Below, in pieces: positions 1-6,163 of a DNA stretch of 6,484 bases. Both the position numbers and the translations under genes were made by a program. The notes under the pieces were generated by a model. It ran no database searches and had not been told where the DNA came from. It saw only the letters and a program-made list of their open reading frames with translations. Each line of letters starts with the position of its first letter. Position 1 is the first letter of the stretch. This stretch comes from Ilumatobacter sp. (GTDB lineage: Bacteria > Actinomycetota > Acidimicrobiia > Acidimicrobiales > Ilumatobacteraceae), in assembly GCA_029263275.1 (NCBI GenBank), contig JAJCXU010000342.1, positions 1-6,484 on the forward strand, read 5' to 3'.

Positions 1-1051
1 CCGGGCACCGTCTCCACCCCCGAAGCGTCCAACAGCCGTGCCAGGTGCCGTGCGAGCGGAGCCAGGCCTGGAGCTCGCCGGGGCCCTTGGCCTCGTTGGC
101 CGCCATGACCTGCTCGGACACCGCCGACGAATACTCCTGGCGCTCAACGTCGCGGAACACGCCGAACGGAGTGGGCGAGGAGTCATCGGTATTGAGCCGA
201 GCGAGCGCGAAGGCCAGCGAAGAATCGTGTCGGTGAGCATCGTGCACGAGCACATCTGCAGGCGACACGTCCGCGAGTTCGACGAGACGCAGCTGGCCGT
301 CGGATCCCATTGCCACACCACGCTGCTGGTCGGCACCGAACGTGATTGGCTCGCCATGGACGAGGTTGACCATCATCTCGTCGCGCACGTTCTTCTTGGT
401 GACGTCGTTGAATTGGCCGTCGTTGAACACGTTGCAGTTCTGGTAGATCTCGACGAATGACGCACCCTGGTGGTCGTGCGCGGCGCGGAACGTCTCCATC
501 ATGTGCTTGCGATCGAGGTCGTGTGTTCGGGCGACGAAGCCTGCTTCGGCTCCGAGCGCGACGGACAACGGGTTGAACGGCGAATCGATCGAGCCCATCG
601 GCGTCGACTTGGTGACCTTGCCGACGGGAGACGTGGGGGAGTACTGGCCCTTCGTGAGGCCGTAGATCCGGTTGTTGAACAACAAGATGTTGAGGTTGAC
701 GTTGCGGCGAAGTGCATGAATCAAATGGTTGCCGCCGATCGACAGTCCGTCGCCGTCACCCGTGATCACCCAGACGTCGAGGTCGGGGCGCGCCGTGGCC
801 ACGCCGGTCGCAATTGCGGGTGCGCGGCCGTGGATCGAGTGCATGCCGTACGTGTTCATGTAGTACGGGAACCTGCTGGAGCAACCAATTCCGGAGATGA
901 ACACCGTGTTCTCGGGGTTGACGCCGAGCTCGGGCATGAGCGTCTGGACGGCGAGGAGAATGCCGTAGTCGCCGCACCCTGGGCACCAGCGGACCTCCTG
1001 ATCGCTTGTCCAATCGCTCTTTGTCGTGACAGCAACTTGTGCGGTGCTCAT
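1..1051 (-). CDS. korB: 2-oxoglutarate:ferredoxin oxidoreductase beta subunit (partial at C-terminus)
   Basis: TPP-binding subunit of the cytoplasmic two-subunit enzyme that decarboxylates 2-oxoglutarate to succinyl-CoA and passes electrons to ferredoxin (reversible). 350 codons are visible from the ATG at 1051 to the left edge, without a stop. Seen: WCPGCGDYG at residues 22-30, then GIGCSS at 54-59 and QNCNVFN at 204-210. Cys23, Cys26, Cys57 and Cys206 match the four-cysteine spacing that binds the single [4Fe-4S] cluster in this family. The TPP/Mg motif GDGDGLSIGGNH lies at 99-109, followed by NNRIYGLTKGQYSPTS. The ATG overlaps the korA stop (ATGA), which fixes the start and implies translational coupling. 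The last visible stretch contains LRSHGTW, which fits the usual near-terminal (S)GDTW motif. After it come about 14 odd Trp/Cys/Arg-rich residues, so the gene probably ends just outside the window or is shifted there. Family and substrate are confident because of pairing with KorA. Confidence 0.95.
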   Translation of the reverse strand, partial: MSTAQVAVTTKSDWTSDQEVRWCPGCGDYGILLAVQTLMPELGVNPENTVFISGIGCSSRFPYYMNTYGMHSIHGRAPAIATGVATARPDLDVWVITGDGDGLSIGGNHLIHALRRNVNLNILLFNNRIYGLTKGQYSPTSPVGKVTKSTPMGSIDSPFNPLSVALGAEAGFVARTHDLDRKHMMETFRAAHDHQGASFVEIYQNCNVFNDGQFNDVTKKNVRDEMMVNLVHGEPITFGADQQRGVAMGSDGQLRLVELADVSPADVLVHDAHRHDSSLAFALARLNTDDSSPTPFGVFRDVERQEYSSAVSEQVMAANEAKGPGELQAWLRSHGTWHGCWTLRGWRRCP

Positions 1052-2973
1052 GATGCATCTCCCTTCGATGAGTTGCCGAGACTGTCGAGCGCCTCGTCGA
1101 TGGCTGCCTCGATTTCTCGTGACTTGAATGGCAGCCCTTGGACCTTGGTGACCGCTTGCGCGTCGACCAGATACTTGGAACGAAGCAGGGCGGTGAGCTG
1201 GCCCATGTTCAACTCCGGGACCAGCACCTTGCCGTAGCGGCCGAGGATGTCGCCCAGGTTGGGCGGCAGCGGACTGAGGTGAGTCAAATGGGTCCAGGCG
1301 ACCTTGACGCCAGCTCGCCGCCGGCGCTGTACCGCTGCATCGATGGCGGCCCATGTTGAACCCCACCCGACGATGAGTACGTCGGCATCGTCATCACCAC
1401 GGACTTCGGCGAGTGGGATGTCTTGTGCGATCTGTTCGATCTTCTCGGCTCGGAGATGCACCATCTCTTCGTGGTTCTCCGGGGTGTAGTCGATGTTGCC
1501 GGTGCCATTGGCCTTTTCGAGTCCACCGACGCGATGCATCAACCCGGGTGTTCCGGGAATCGCCCACGGCCGGGCAAGGTTCTCATCGCGCTTGTACGGC
1601 CAGAAGGCCTCGGTGCCGTCGTCATTGACATGGTTCGGTCCGTCGGCGAACGCCACGGAGATGTCAGGCAGTGACGCCACGTCGGGCAGCTTCCACGGCT
1701 CGGACCCGTTGGCGAGGTAGCCGTCGCTGAGCAGAATCACTGGCGTGCGGTACTTCAGGGCAATTCGTGCCGCTTCGATGGCCGCGTGGAAGCACTGAGC
1801 AGGGCTGTACGACGCCACCACGGGAAGCGGGGCCTCGCCGTGTCGGCCGTTGAGTGCAATGTTGAGGTCGGAGGCCTCGGTCTTGGTGGGCAGGCCGGTT
1901 GACGGCCCGCCGCGTTGAATGTCGACGACGATCAGCGGCAGTTCGATCGCAAAGGCGAGCGAGATGGTTTCGCTCTTCAGCGCGAGGCCGGGGCCACTGG
2001 TGGTCGTGACCGCGAGATGCCCGGCGAACGCGGCGCCCAGGGCAACACCGACCGCCGCGATCTCGTCTTCGGCCTGCACCGTGCGGATACCGAAGTGCTT
2101 GTGCTTCGAGAGCTCGTGCAGGATGTCGCTTGCCGGCGTAATCGGGTACGAGCCGAGTGTGAGCGGCAGGTTCGCTTGCTGACCGGCAGCGATGAGACCC
2201 CAGGCCAATGCCACGTTGCCGGTGATGCTCGTGTATTCGCCGGACGGAAGTTTGGCTGGGCGAACTTCGAAGCGATGTCCTACGGCTTCGGTCGTTTCGC
2301 CGAAGTTGAATCCGGCCTGCAGGGCAGCCTTGTTCGCCCCTGACACCTTCTCGTTCTTGGCGAACTTCTCCTCGATCCACTCCATGGTGGGCGCAATCGG
2401 ACGTGTGTACATCCACGACACGAGACCGAGCGCAAACAGGTTCTTCGAACGTTCGGCATCGCGTGGCTTCACGCCAAGGGGCTCGCAGGCCTTCTTGGTC
2501 AGGCTCGACATCGGTACCTTGAGGACGCGATATCCGTTGAGCGTGTCGTCGTCGAGCGGGTTGATCGGAGCGCCATCTGCGTCCAGGTATCCCGCCTTTT
2601 CGAGGTTGCGTTCCTCGAAGGCGTCTTCGTTGATGATGACCGTGCCGCCTGGTTCGAGGCGGTGCAGTTCAGCTTTGAGCGCGGCGGGATTCATCGCGAC
2701 CAGGACGTTGGGTTCGTCACCTGGGGTGGTGATGTCGTGGTCAGCAATGTTGACCTGGAATGCAGACACACCGTTGACGGTGCCGGCAGGCGCCCGGATC
2801 TCGGCGGGAAAATCGGGCATCGTCGACAAGTCGTTGCCAAACGACGCGCTCACCGATGTGAAGCGGTCGCCGGTGAGCTGCATGCCGTCGCCAGAGTCGC
2901 CGGCGAACCGGACGACGAGGTGGTCGAGTACGCGATCTCCGTCGGCTTCTTGCCGATCGATCGTGTCGGTCAT
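1048..2973 (-). CDS. korA: 2-oxoglutarate:ferredoxin oxidoreductase alpha subunit (fused gamma/alpha)
   Basis: 641-residue partner of KorB that forms the catalytic heterodimer with it; the gamma domain is fused to the N-terminus, as in actinobacterial KorA. Seen: gamma domain opening with RFAGDSGDGMQLTG at residues 22-35 and VLVAMNPAALKAE at 90-102. The alpha (pyrimidine-binding) domain has SYPITPASDIL at 275-285, QAEDEIAAVG near 300-309, TTSGPGLALKSE at 324-335 and RGGPSTGLPTKTEASDL at 354-370. A C-terminal transketolase-like domain follows, with VLIVGWGSTW near 532-541. The ATG at 2973 is preferred: GGGGGAAG lies 5 bases upstream, the ATG overlaps the stop of a short upstream ORF (ATGA), and the core family homology begins soon after. 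A GTG at 3015 would add 14 residues with no conserved content. The stop overlaps korB by 4 nt. No separate ferredoxin or delta subunit is visible. Confidence 0.95.
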   Translation of the reverse strand: MTDTIDRQEADGDRVLDHLVVRFAGDSGDGMQLTGDRFTSVSASFGNDLSTMPDFPAEIRAPAGTVNGVSAFQVNIADHDITTPGDEPNVLVAMNPAALKAELHRLEPGGTVIINEDAFEERNLEKAGYLDADGAPINPLDDDTLNGYRVLKVPMSSLTKKACEPLGVKPRDAERSKNLFALGLVSWMYTRPIAPTMEWIEEKFAKNEKVSGANKAALQAGFNFGETTEAVGHRFEVRPAKLPSGEYTSITGNVALAWGLIAAGQQANLPLTLGSYPITPASDILHELSKHKHFGIRTVQAEDEIAAVGVALGAAFAGHLAVTTTSGPGLALKSETISLAFAIELPLIVVDIQRGGPSTGLPTKTEASDLNIALNGRHGEAPLPVVASYSPAQCFHAAIEAARIALKYRTPVILLSDGYLANGSEPWKLPDVASLPDISVAFADGPNHVNDDGTEAFWPYKRDENLARPWAIPGTPGLMHRVGGLEKANGTGNIDYTPENHEEMVHLRAEKIEQIAQDIPLAEVRGDDDADVLIVGWGSTWAAIDAAVQRRRRAGVKVAWTHLTHLSPLPPNLGDILGRYGKVLVPELNMGQLTALLRSKYLVDAQAVTKVQGLPFKSREIEAAIDEALDSLGNSSKGDAS

Positions 2974-3056
2974 ATGTCTTCCCCCAGGGGTTGATTGGAC
3001 GAAATCGTTGGCCACAACGCTCCGCCAGATTGCCCCAGCACCGTTGCCGGGACCAT
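2970..3056 (-). CDS. putative leaderless 28-aa leader peptide coupled to korA
   Basis: A 28-codon ORF beginning MVPATVLGQSGG and ending QPLGEDI. I do not recognise the product. Support comes from architecture: a TACCGT hexamer (3064-3069, minus strand) stands exactly 7 nt before its ATG, so transcription should start at or next to the A of the ATG, giving a leaderless mRNA. Its TGA overlaps the korA ATG as ATGA, the same junction used between korA and korB. The likely korA Shine-Dalgarno (GGGGGAAG) lies inside its last codons, so ribosomes finishing this ORF could reinitiate at korA. The sequence has no run of a single amino acid and no cysteine cluster, so classical attenuation by charged-tRNA supply is not indicated. 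It could also be just a 5' untranslated region with a chance ORF. Confidence 0.5.
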   Translation of the reverse strand: MVPATVLGQSGGALWPTISSNQPLGEDI

Positions 3057-3063
3057 GAACTCG

Positions 3064-3091
3064 ACGGTAGTCGTTGGCACCCGCGAAGCAA
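3064..3091 (-). promoter_or_regulatory. candidate promoter of the korAB operon
   Basis: Reading leftward, TTGCTT (3086-3091) is followed after 16 nt by TACCGT (3064-3069), which fits the actinobacterial -10 pattern TAnnnT. The predicted start of transcription is at about 3056-3057, on the ATG of the short leader ORF. The promoter lies within the decayed 3' part of the TetR remnant. Inferred from sequence pattern only. Confidence 0.5.
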
Positions 3092-3118
3092 GTGCCCGTT
3101 GGCTGGAAAATGTGGATT

Positions 3119-3449
3119 TCTGTCGAGGGCGAGATGGGACCGGGTCAGGGCGACCGACGTCAGGTATCCCGTCGGCTCTTCGGCGACCCATCCTGCAGGG
3201 CGGCAGGCATCGACCAGCACGCCTACCCGTTGCTCATAGGCCCGCGGATATCGGCGAGTTCGGTGCGTCGAACATCGCTGAGGTAGCGCACCGACTCGTC
3301 GCTGACTCGAACCTGGTCGGACAGCTCGCAGACCACCGCGGCGTGCTCGGCGAAGCATCTGCGTAGTTGGTCGAGCGGGTGGCCGGTGCTCGCGTCGAGA
3401 AACGGCTCGACGCGAGAGATGAACTGGGCGAGGGTGCCGTGCCGGTCAT
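3119..3449 (-). pseudogene. remnant of a TetR-family regulator (ligand-binding domain, frameshifted, HTH missing)
   Basis: A strong AGGAGG with 5-nt spacing precedes an ATG at 3447-3449. The ATG frame, however, reads 71 Ser/Thr/Ala/Pro-rich residues of shadow-like composition. The frame one base away, from about 3447 to the TAG at 3223-3225, has high GC3 and reads like a protein: DRHGTLAQFISRVEPFL, then HPLDQLRRCFAEHAAVV, then VRYLSDVRRTELADIRG. It has no start codon of its own, and a TGA stands two codons upstream. Around 3240 the protein-like reading passes to a third frame: AYEQRVGVLVDACRPAGWV, then EEPTGYLTSVAL. Read together, these resemble the C-terminal ligand-binding domain of TetR regulators of the KstR2 type. 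The roughly 50-residue N-terminal helix-turn-helix domain and the usual last helices are absent. Interpretation: an internal deletion behind the start codon plus at least one more indel. Sequencing error could explain the frame changes but not the missing HTH. The family call rests on remembered similarity. The right boundary is the old ATG; the left boundary is where the resemblance fades. Confidence 0.55.
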
Positions 3450-3454
3450 GTCAT

Positions 3455-3460
3455 CCTCCT
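3455..3460 (-). promoter_or_regulatory. strong ribosome binding site in front of the TetR remnant
   Basis: A perfect AGGAGG lies 5 nt before the ATG at 3449. It shows that a translated gene began here, although the frame opened by this ATG is not the protein-like one downstream. An earlier ATG at 3454 is closed by TGA after two codons. Confidence 0.65.
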
Positions 3461-3472
3461 GAGGTCCATAAG

Positions 3473-3488
3473 TTGGACGTGCGTCCAA
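3473..3488. promoter_or_regulatory. perfect 16-bp palindrome, candidate TetR operator
   Basis: TTGGACGTGCGTCCAA consists of two perfect 7-bp arms (TTGGACG/CGTCCAA) around TG. Size, symmetry and position, 24 bp in front of the ATG of the TetR remnant, are what autoregulated TetR genes show. The palindrome is intact although the adjacent regulator is not. It may be read by a paralogue elsewhere or be a leftover. The binding protein is an inference. Confidence 0.55.
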
Positions 3489-3534
3489 TCTCTACACTCA
3501 AACATCCCCCCGCAAGTCGAAGTGCGACCAACAC

Positions 3535-3565
3535 AGTCACAGCGGGGCCGGGTACATCTGTGACT
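3535..3565. repeat. 8-bp inverted repeat upstream of the lipoprotein-tdk transcript
   Basis: AGTCACAG (3535-3542) and CTGTGACT (3558-3565) are perfect reverse complements separated by a GC-rich 15-nt spacer. No T-tract follows, so it is not a classical terminator. It lies about 45-75 bp before the candidate -10 hexamer at 3610 and could be a regulator site or a hairpin. The rest of 3489-3622 shows no gene. Confidence 0.35.
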
Positions 3566-3609
3566 CGGCCAGAACGGGACGATGGCGTGGGGAGACTCGG
3601 CGCGCGTCG

Positions 3610-3615
3610 TAGTGT
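3610..3615 (+). promoter_or_regulatory. candidate -10 hexamer of a leaderless promoter (lipoprotein-tdk)
   Basis: TAGTGT matches TAnnnT and ends 7 nt before the ATG at 3623, so the transcript would start at the ATG. No convincing -35 hexamer is visible 16-18 nt upstream. No Shine-Dalgarno that would decide this start is needed under this reading. Confidence 0.45.
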
Positions 3616-3622
3616 CGGTGGG

Positions 3623-3799
3623 ATGAAGCGTGTGCTCACGGGGCTTGCCGCAAGTGTGCTGTTGGTCAGCGTGTCGACGGCCTGCGGTGGCAGCGGGAGC
3701 GGCGGGGGCGACGACCCGACGCCGGTCGGCGGCATCAACGGCCCGGCCCGGGTCGACACCGACACCGGTGGGGCGAACAACGGCGGAGGTGACGACTGA
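3623..3799 (+). CDS. small putative secreted lipoprotein
   Basis: 58 residues starting MKRVLTGLAASVLLVSVS. A short basic n-region (Lys2, Arg3) and a hydrophobic stretch at residues 5-18 lead to STAC at 18-21, so Cys21 is the probable lipidated cysteine. The -3 residue is Ser rather than the usual Leu/Val/Ile, so the lipobox is somewhat weak. The mature part would be about 38 residues of Gly/Ser/Asp/Asn-rich, low-complexity sequence (GGSGSGGGDD, GGANNGGGDD) with no domain, typical of a flexible surface tether. The chosen ATG has a TAGTGT hexamer 7 nt before it and begins the signal peptide directly; longer upstream readings add non-signal sequence. The stop TGA overlaps the tdk ATG by one base (TGATG), and the tdk Shine-Dalgarno is inside its last codons. 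Function unknown. Being coupled to a cytoplasmic kinase gene is unexpected. Confidence 0.65.
   Translation: MKRVLTGLAASVLLVSVSTACGGSGSGGGDDPTPVGGINGPARVDTDTGGANNGGGDD
3785..3792 (+). promoter_or_regulatory. ribosome binding site of tdk inside the lipoprotein gene
   Basis: GGAGGTGA lies 6 nt before the ATG at 3799. It is a near-ideal Shine-Dalgarno and fixes the tdk start, which overlaps the preceding stop codon by one base. Confidence 0.75.
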
Positions 3800-4401
3800 T
3801 GGCGTCGTTGCGCTTCAATTTCGGCACGATGGGCTCAGGCAAGAGCACCGTGGCGCTGCAGATTCACCACAACCTGTCCAACCGGCAGTTGTTCGGTCTG
3901 CTGCTCACCACCCTCGATCGCGAGGGCAACCAGGTCACCAGCCGCCTCGGCGTCGCAGCTCCGGCGATCGACGTGGCCCCCGACCTCGATCTCTATGCAC
4001 TTGCGGTCGACAATTGGCCGATCCACTACCTGATCTGCGACGAAGCGCAGTTCTACAGTGAGGTGCAGTGTGAGCAGTTGGCGCGAGTCGTCGACGATCT
4101 CGAAGTCGACGTCTACGCCTTCGGGCTCCTCACCGACTTTCGCGGACGACTGTTCGAGGGGTCGAAACGGTTGCTCGAACTCGCGGATGAGCACAGCCCG
4201 CTCCAAGTCGAGGCGCGCTGCTGGTGCGGCGCACGAGCGACGCACAACTCGCGTGTCGTCAATGGCGTGATCGTGTACGAAGGCGACACGGTGGTCGTCG
4301 GCGACACCGATGAATCTGACGCTCAGCCGCTGTTCGGCGACTCGGTGCGCTACGAACTGCTCTGCCGCAACCACTTCCGCACGGGCGAACTCGGCGACTG
4401 A
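3799..4401 (+). CDS. tdk: thymidine kinase (class II, TK1-like)
   Basis: Phosphorylates thymidine to dTMP with ATP in the cytoplasmic salvage pathway. 200 residues, the usual length for bacterial Tdk. Seen: P-loop GTMGSGKST at residues 9-17; Walker B and catalytic glutamate in ICDEAQF at 79-85 (Glu82 the expected general base); YAFGLLTDFRGRLFEGS at 106-122, the conserved strand and following segment. The zinc-binding lasso domain shows Cys141 and Cys143 in CWCGARATHNSR, then VVNGVIVYEGDTVVVG, then LCRNH with Cys189 and His192. The first cysteine pair is spaced C-x-C rather than C-x-x-C, which I take as family variation. The GGAGGTGA ribosome binding site and the overlap with the lipoprotein stop make this start secure. 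It probably has no promoter of its own and depends on the upstream lipoprotein transcript. The stop faces that of the minus-strand membrane protein gene 11 bp away. Confidence 0.95.
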   Translation: MASLRFNFGTMGSGKSTVALQIHHNLSNRQLFGLLLTTLDREGNQVTSRLGVAAPAIDVAPDLDLYALAVDNWPIHYLICDEAQFYSEVQCEQLARVVDDLEVDVYAFGLLTDFRGRLFEGSKRLLELADEHSPLQVEARCWCGARATHNSRVVNGVIVYEGDTVVVGDTDESDAQPLFGDSVRYELLCRNHFRTGELGD

Positions 4402-4412
4402 TCAGGCACTGC

Positions 4413-4907
4413 TCAGGTGCGGTTCGAGGTGGAATCCTCTGCACCGATGCCGAGGTCGGCGATTCGACACAGCCACGCGATTCCTGCGGCGATGGACATG
4501 CCGCCGAGGCGCAGGAAAATGGGGTCGAGGTCGAGGTCGCCTGATCGCGTTGCGACCTCGGCGATGGAGGCGATGCCGACGGCCACGAGGGCGATGGCAA
4601 TGCCTGCTGTCACCCGCAGCAAGACGTCGAGCCATGACGAACGGTTGCGTCCCGCCAGGTAGGCCGCGCCCGCTCCTGCGACCGCTGCGGGCACGAGTGC
4701 GACCATGTTGGGAGGCAACATGACGAAGCTCAACACTTCGATCCGTTGGTCCCAGGCCGTGGCGAACCGGGTGCCATCGACGGAGCGAACGCGCTCCATC
4801 TGGAACAGGATGAAGCCGAACTCGCCGCCCAGAAACAGCCAACCGACGACGGTGAGTTGTTGGACGAGCGCCGCCCGGCCGGTGAGGCGAGCCTCAGTCC
4901 CAGGCAC
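4413..4907 (-). CDS. small integral membrane protein, function unknown
   Basis: 164 residues from a GTG at 4905-4907. Four hydrophobic segments can be seen: about 17-37 (LTVVGWLFLGGEFGFILFQM), 59-85 (LSFVMLPPNMVALVPAAV and following), 96-118 (LLRVTAGIAIALVAVGIAS) and 131-153 (GGMSIAAGIAWLCRIADLG). An acidic stretch, SGDLDLDP, separates the last two. No family or catalytic motif is recognised. Start choice: the GTG overlaps the P450 gene by 14 nt. An ATG at 4926-4928 would add 7 residues and a 35-nt overlap. Neither has a clear Shine-Dalgarno. Upstream readings add only Ser/Pro-rich sequence inside the P450 frame. The overlap implies co-transcription and coupled translation with the P450. The protein might anchor or support the P450 system, but nothing in the sequence shows this. 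Confidence 0.7.
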   Translation of the reverse strand: MPGTEARLTGRAALVQQLTVVGWLFLGGEFGFILFQMERVRSVDGTRFATAWDQRIEVLSFVMLPPNMVALVPAAVAGAGAAYLAGRNRSSWLDVLLRVTAGIAIALVAVGIASIAEVATRSGDLDLDPIFLRLGGMSIAAGIAWLCRIADLGIGAEDSTSNRT

Positions 4908-6156
4908 AGTCGAGTCGCTTGATGCCATTGATGAAGTTGCTCTGCAGGTAGGCGGGCTCGCCGGTGATCCGCAGAGTGGGGAGCCGGCGCCTGATTTCAT
5001 CGAACATCACGGTCATCTCGCGCCGAGCAAGGTTGGCACCGAGGCAGAAGTGGGGACCGCCCGCGCCGAAGCCGACCTGAGCTGGCTGCATCGGCCGCCG
5101 GACGTCGAACTGGTCCGGGTTGTCGAAGACGCGTTCGTCGCGGTTGCCGGAGTTGTAGAACATGACGACCTTCTCTCCGGTCTTGATCGGGAAGCCGTTG
5201 ATCTCGCTGTCTTCGGTGGCGGTGCGCCGAAAGTGGATGACCGGTGAGGCATACCGGACCATCTCTTCCACCGCCGTCTTGGCATGCGTCTCGTAGTCGC
5301 CGTAGAGCAGCGCGCGCTGCTCCGGGTTGTCGGTGAGCGCCTTCATCCCGTGGCTGATCGCATTGCGGGTGGTTTCATTGCCGGCCACCACGAGGAGGAT
5401 GAAGAACGACCCGAATTCCTGCGGGCTGAGCTGCTCGCCATCGACCTCGGCGGTCATCATCACCGAGGTGATGTCGTCTTGCGGGTTGGATCGTCGGTCC
5501 TCGCCGAGCGTTTGGGCGTAGGTGAACATCTCCAGCGAGTGCGTCATCAGATCCTCGTAGGACGTGACGAAATCAGGGTCGCCCACGCCGAGGATGGTGT
5601 TGGTCCAGCCGAAGATCTTCGAGTAGTCCTCGGCGGGGATGCCCATCATGTCGCAGATGATCTCGAGGGGGAGTGCCGCCGCGATGTGTTCGACGAAGTC
5701 GCACTGCTTGTCTGGGAACTGCTCTTGGATGCGGTCGACGATGACCTTGGCCTTCTCGACGACGAGTCCTTCGACGCGGCCGACTTCCTTCGGAGTAAAC
5801 CCCTTGGAGACGATCGAGCGGAGCCGGAAGTGTTTGGGGTCGTCCATGTTGATCATCGACCCGAAGAACTCGTTCATATCGGGCGGCAGATCGCCGATGT
5901 TCGAACCCTGACCAGAACAGAAGGTCTTGGCGTTGCGGCTGACGGCCCAGATGTCTTCGTGGCGGGTGAGCGCGTAGTACCCGGCGCCGGGCGGGAACGG
6001 GCTCTCGTCGATGACCCGCTCCTGGAAGTGCTGCAGGTCTGGCGTATTGCGCAGCGCCTTGAATGTTGCCGCGCGGACGTCGCGTGGGCCTGCCCAGAAC
6101 TCCATGTCGGAGAGATCGATCTGGTCGAGCGAGATGTCGGCTGGCTGCAACGTCAT
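4894..6156 (-). CDS. cytochrome P450 monooxygenase (CYP125/CYP124/CYP142-like)
   Basis: Soluble haem-thiolate monooxygenase of 420 residues, the usual bacterial length. Seen: SMINMDDPKHFRLRSIVSKGFTP at residues 100-122 (C-helix region); I-helix oxygen-activation motif AGNETTRN at 258-265; K-helix ExxR at Glu298-Arg301; PVIHFRRTA at 305-313; haem loop FGAGGPHFCLG at 363-373 with Cys371 as the thiolate ligand. The I-helix and haem-loop context, VVMFYNSGNRDERVF, and the C-terminal FINGIKRL resemble actinobacterial CYP125/CYP124/CYP142 enzymes, which oxidise terminal carbons of sterols or branched lipids. The substrate here is not determined by sequence. The ATG at 6156 is chosen because TACAGT ends 7 nt before it and family-like sequence begins there. 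An ATG 150 nt further upstream would add 50 Arg/Ser/Pro-rich residues. No ferredoxin or reductase gene is in view, so electron partners must be encoded elsewhere. Confidence 0.92.
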   Translation of the reverse strand: MTLQPADISLDQIDLSDMEFWAGPRDVRAATFKALRNTPDLQHFQERVIDESPFPPGAGYYALTRHEDIWAVSRNAKTFCSGQGSNIGDLPPDMNEFFGSMINMDDPKHFRLRSIVSKGFTPKEVGRVEGLVVEKAKVIVDRIQEQFPDKQCDFVEHIAAALPLEIICDMMGIPAEDYSKIFGWTNTILGVGDPDFVTSYEDLMTHSLEMFTYAQTLGEDRRSNPQDDITSVMMTAEVDGEQLSPQEFGSFFILLVVAGNETTRNAISHGMKALTDNPEQRALLYGDYETHAKTAVEEMVRYASPVIHFRRTATEDSEINGFPIKTGEKVVMFYNSGNRDERVFDNPDQFDVRRPMQPAQVGFGAGGPHFCLGANLARREMTVMFDEIRRRLPTLRITGEPAYLQSNFINGIKRLDCAWD

Positions 6157-6163
6157 GCCCAGC

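Noticed and set aside
470..1237. Plus-strand open frame (255 codons) antisense to korB and the end of korA
   Set aside because: Shadow of the real genes. The minus strand carries the cysteine and TPP motifs.
2974..3015. GTG start at 3015 adding 14 residues to KorA
   Set aside because: A GGAG is near it, but the added residues are not family-like. The ATG at 2973 has a purine-rich site and the ATGA junction with the leader ORF.
2192..3058. Plus-strand open frame (288 codons) antisense to korA
   Set aside because: Ser/Pro/Arg-rich composition with no domain, no ribosome binding site, and fully opposite the clear korA homology.
3234..3449. Reading the 71-codon ATG frame as a genuine Ser/Thr-rich protein
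   Set aside because: Its composition and lower GC3 look like an out-of-frame reading of the adjacent protein-like frame, although the start signal is good.
3493..3498. TACACT as a plus-strand -10 with TTGGAC (3473) as -35
   Set aside because: The spacer is only 14 nt, and the hexamer TTGGAC is fully explained as an arm of the palindrome.
4396..4422. Possible bidirectional terminator between the convergent tdk and membrane protein genes
   Set aside because: Only a CTGATCAG palindrome and a 4-bp GCAC/GTGC stem are found, without a T-tract, so it is too weak to call.
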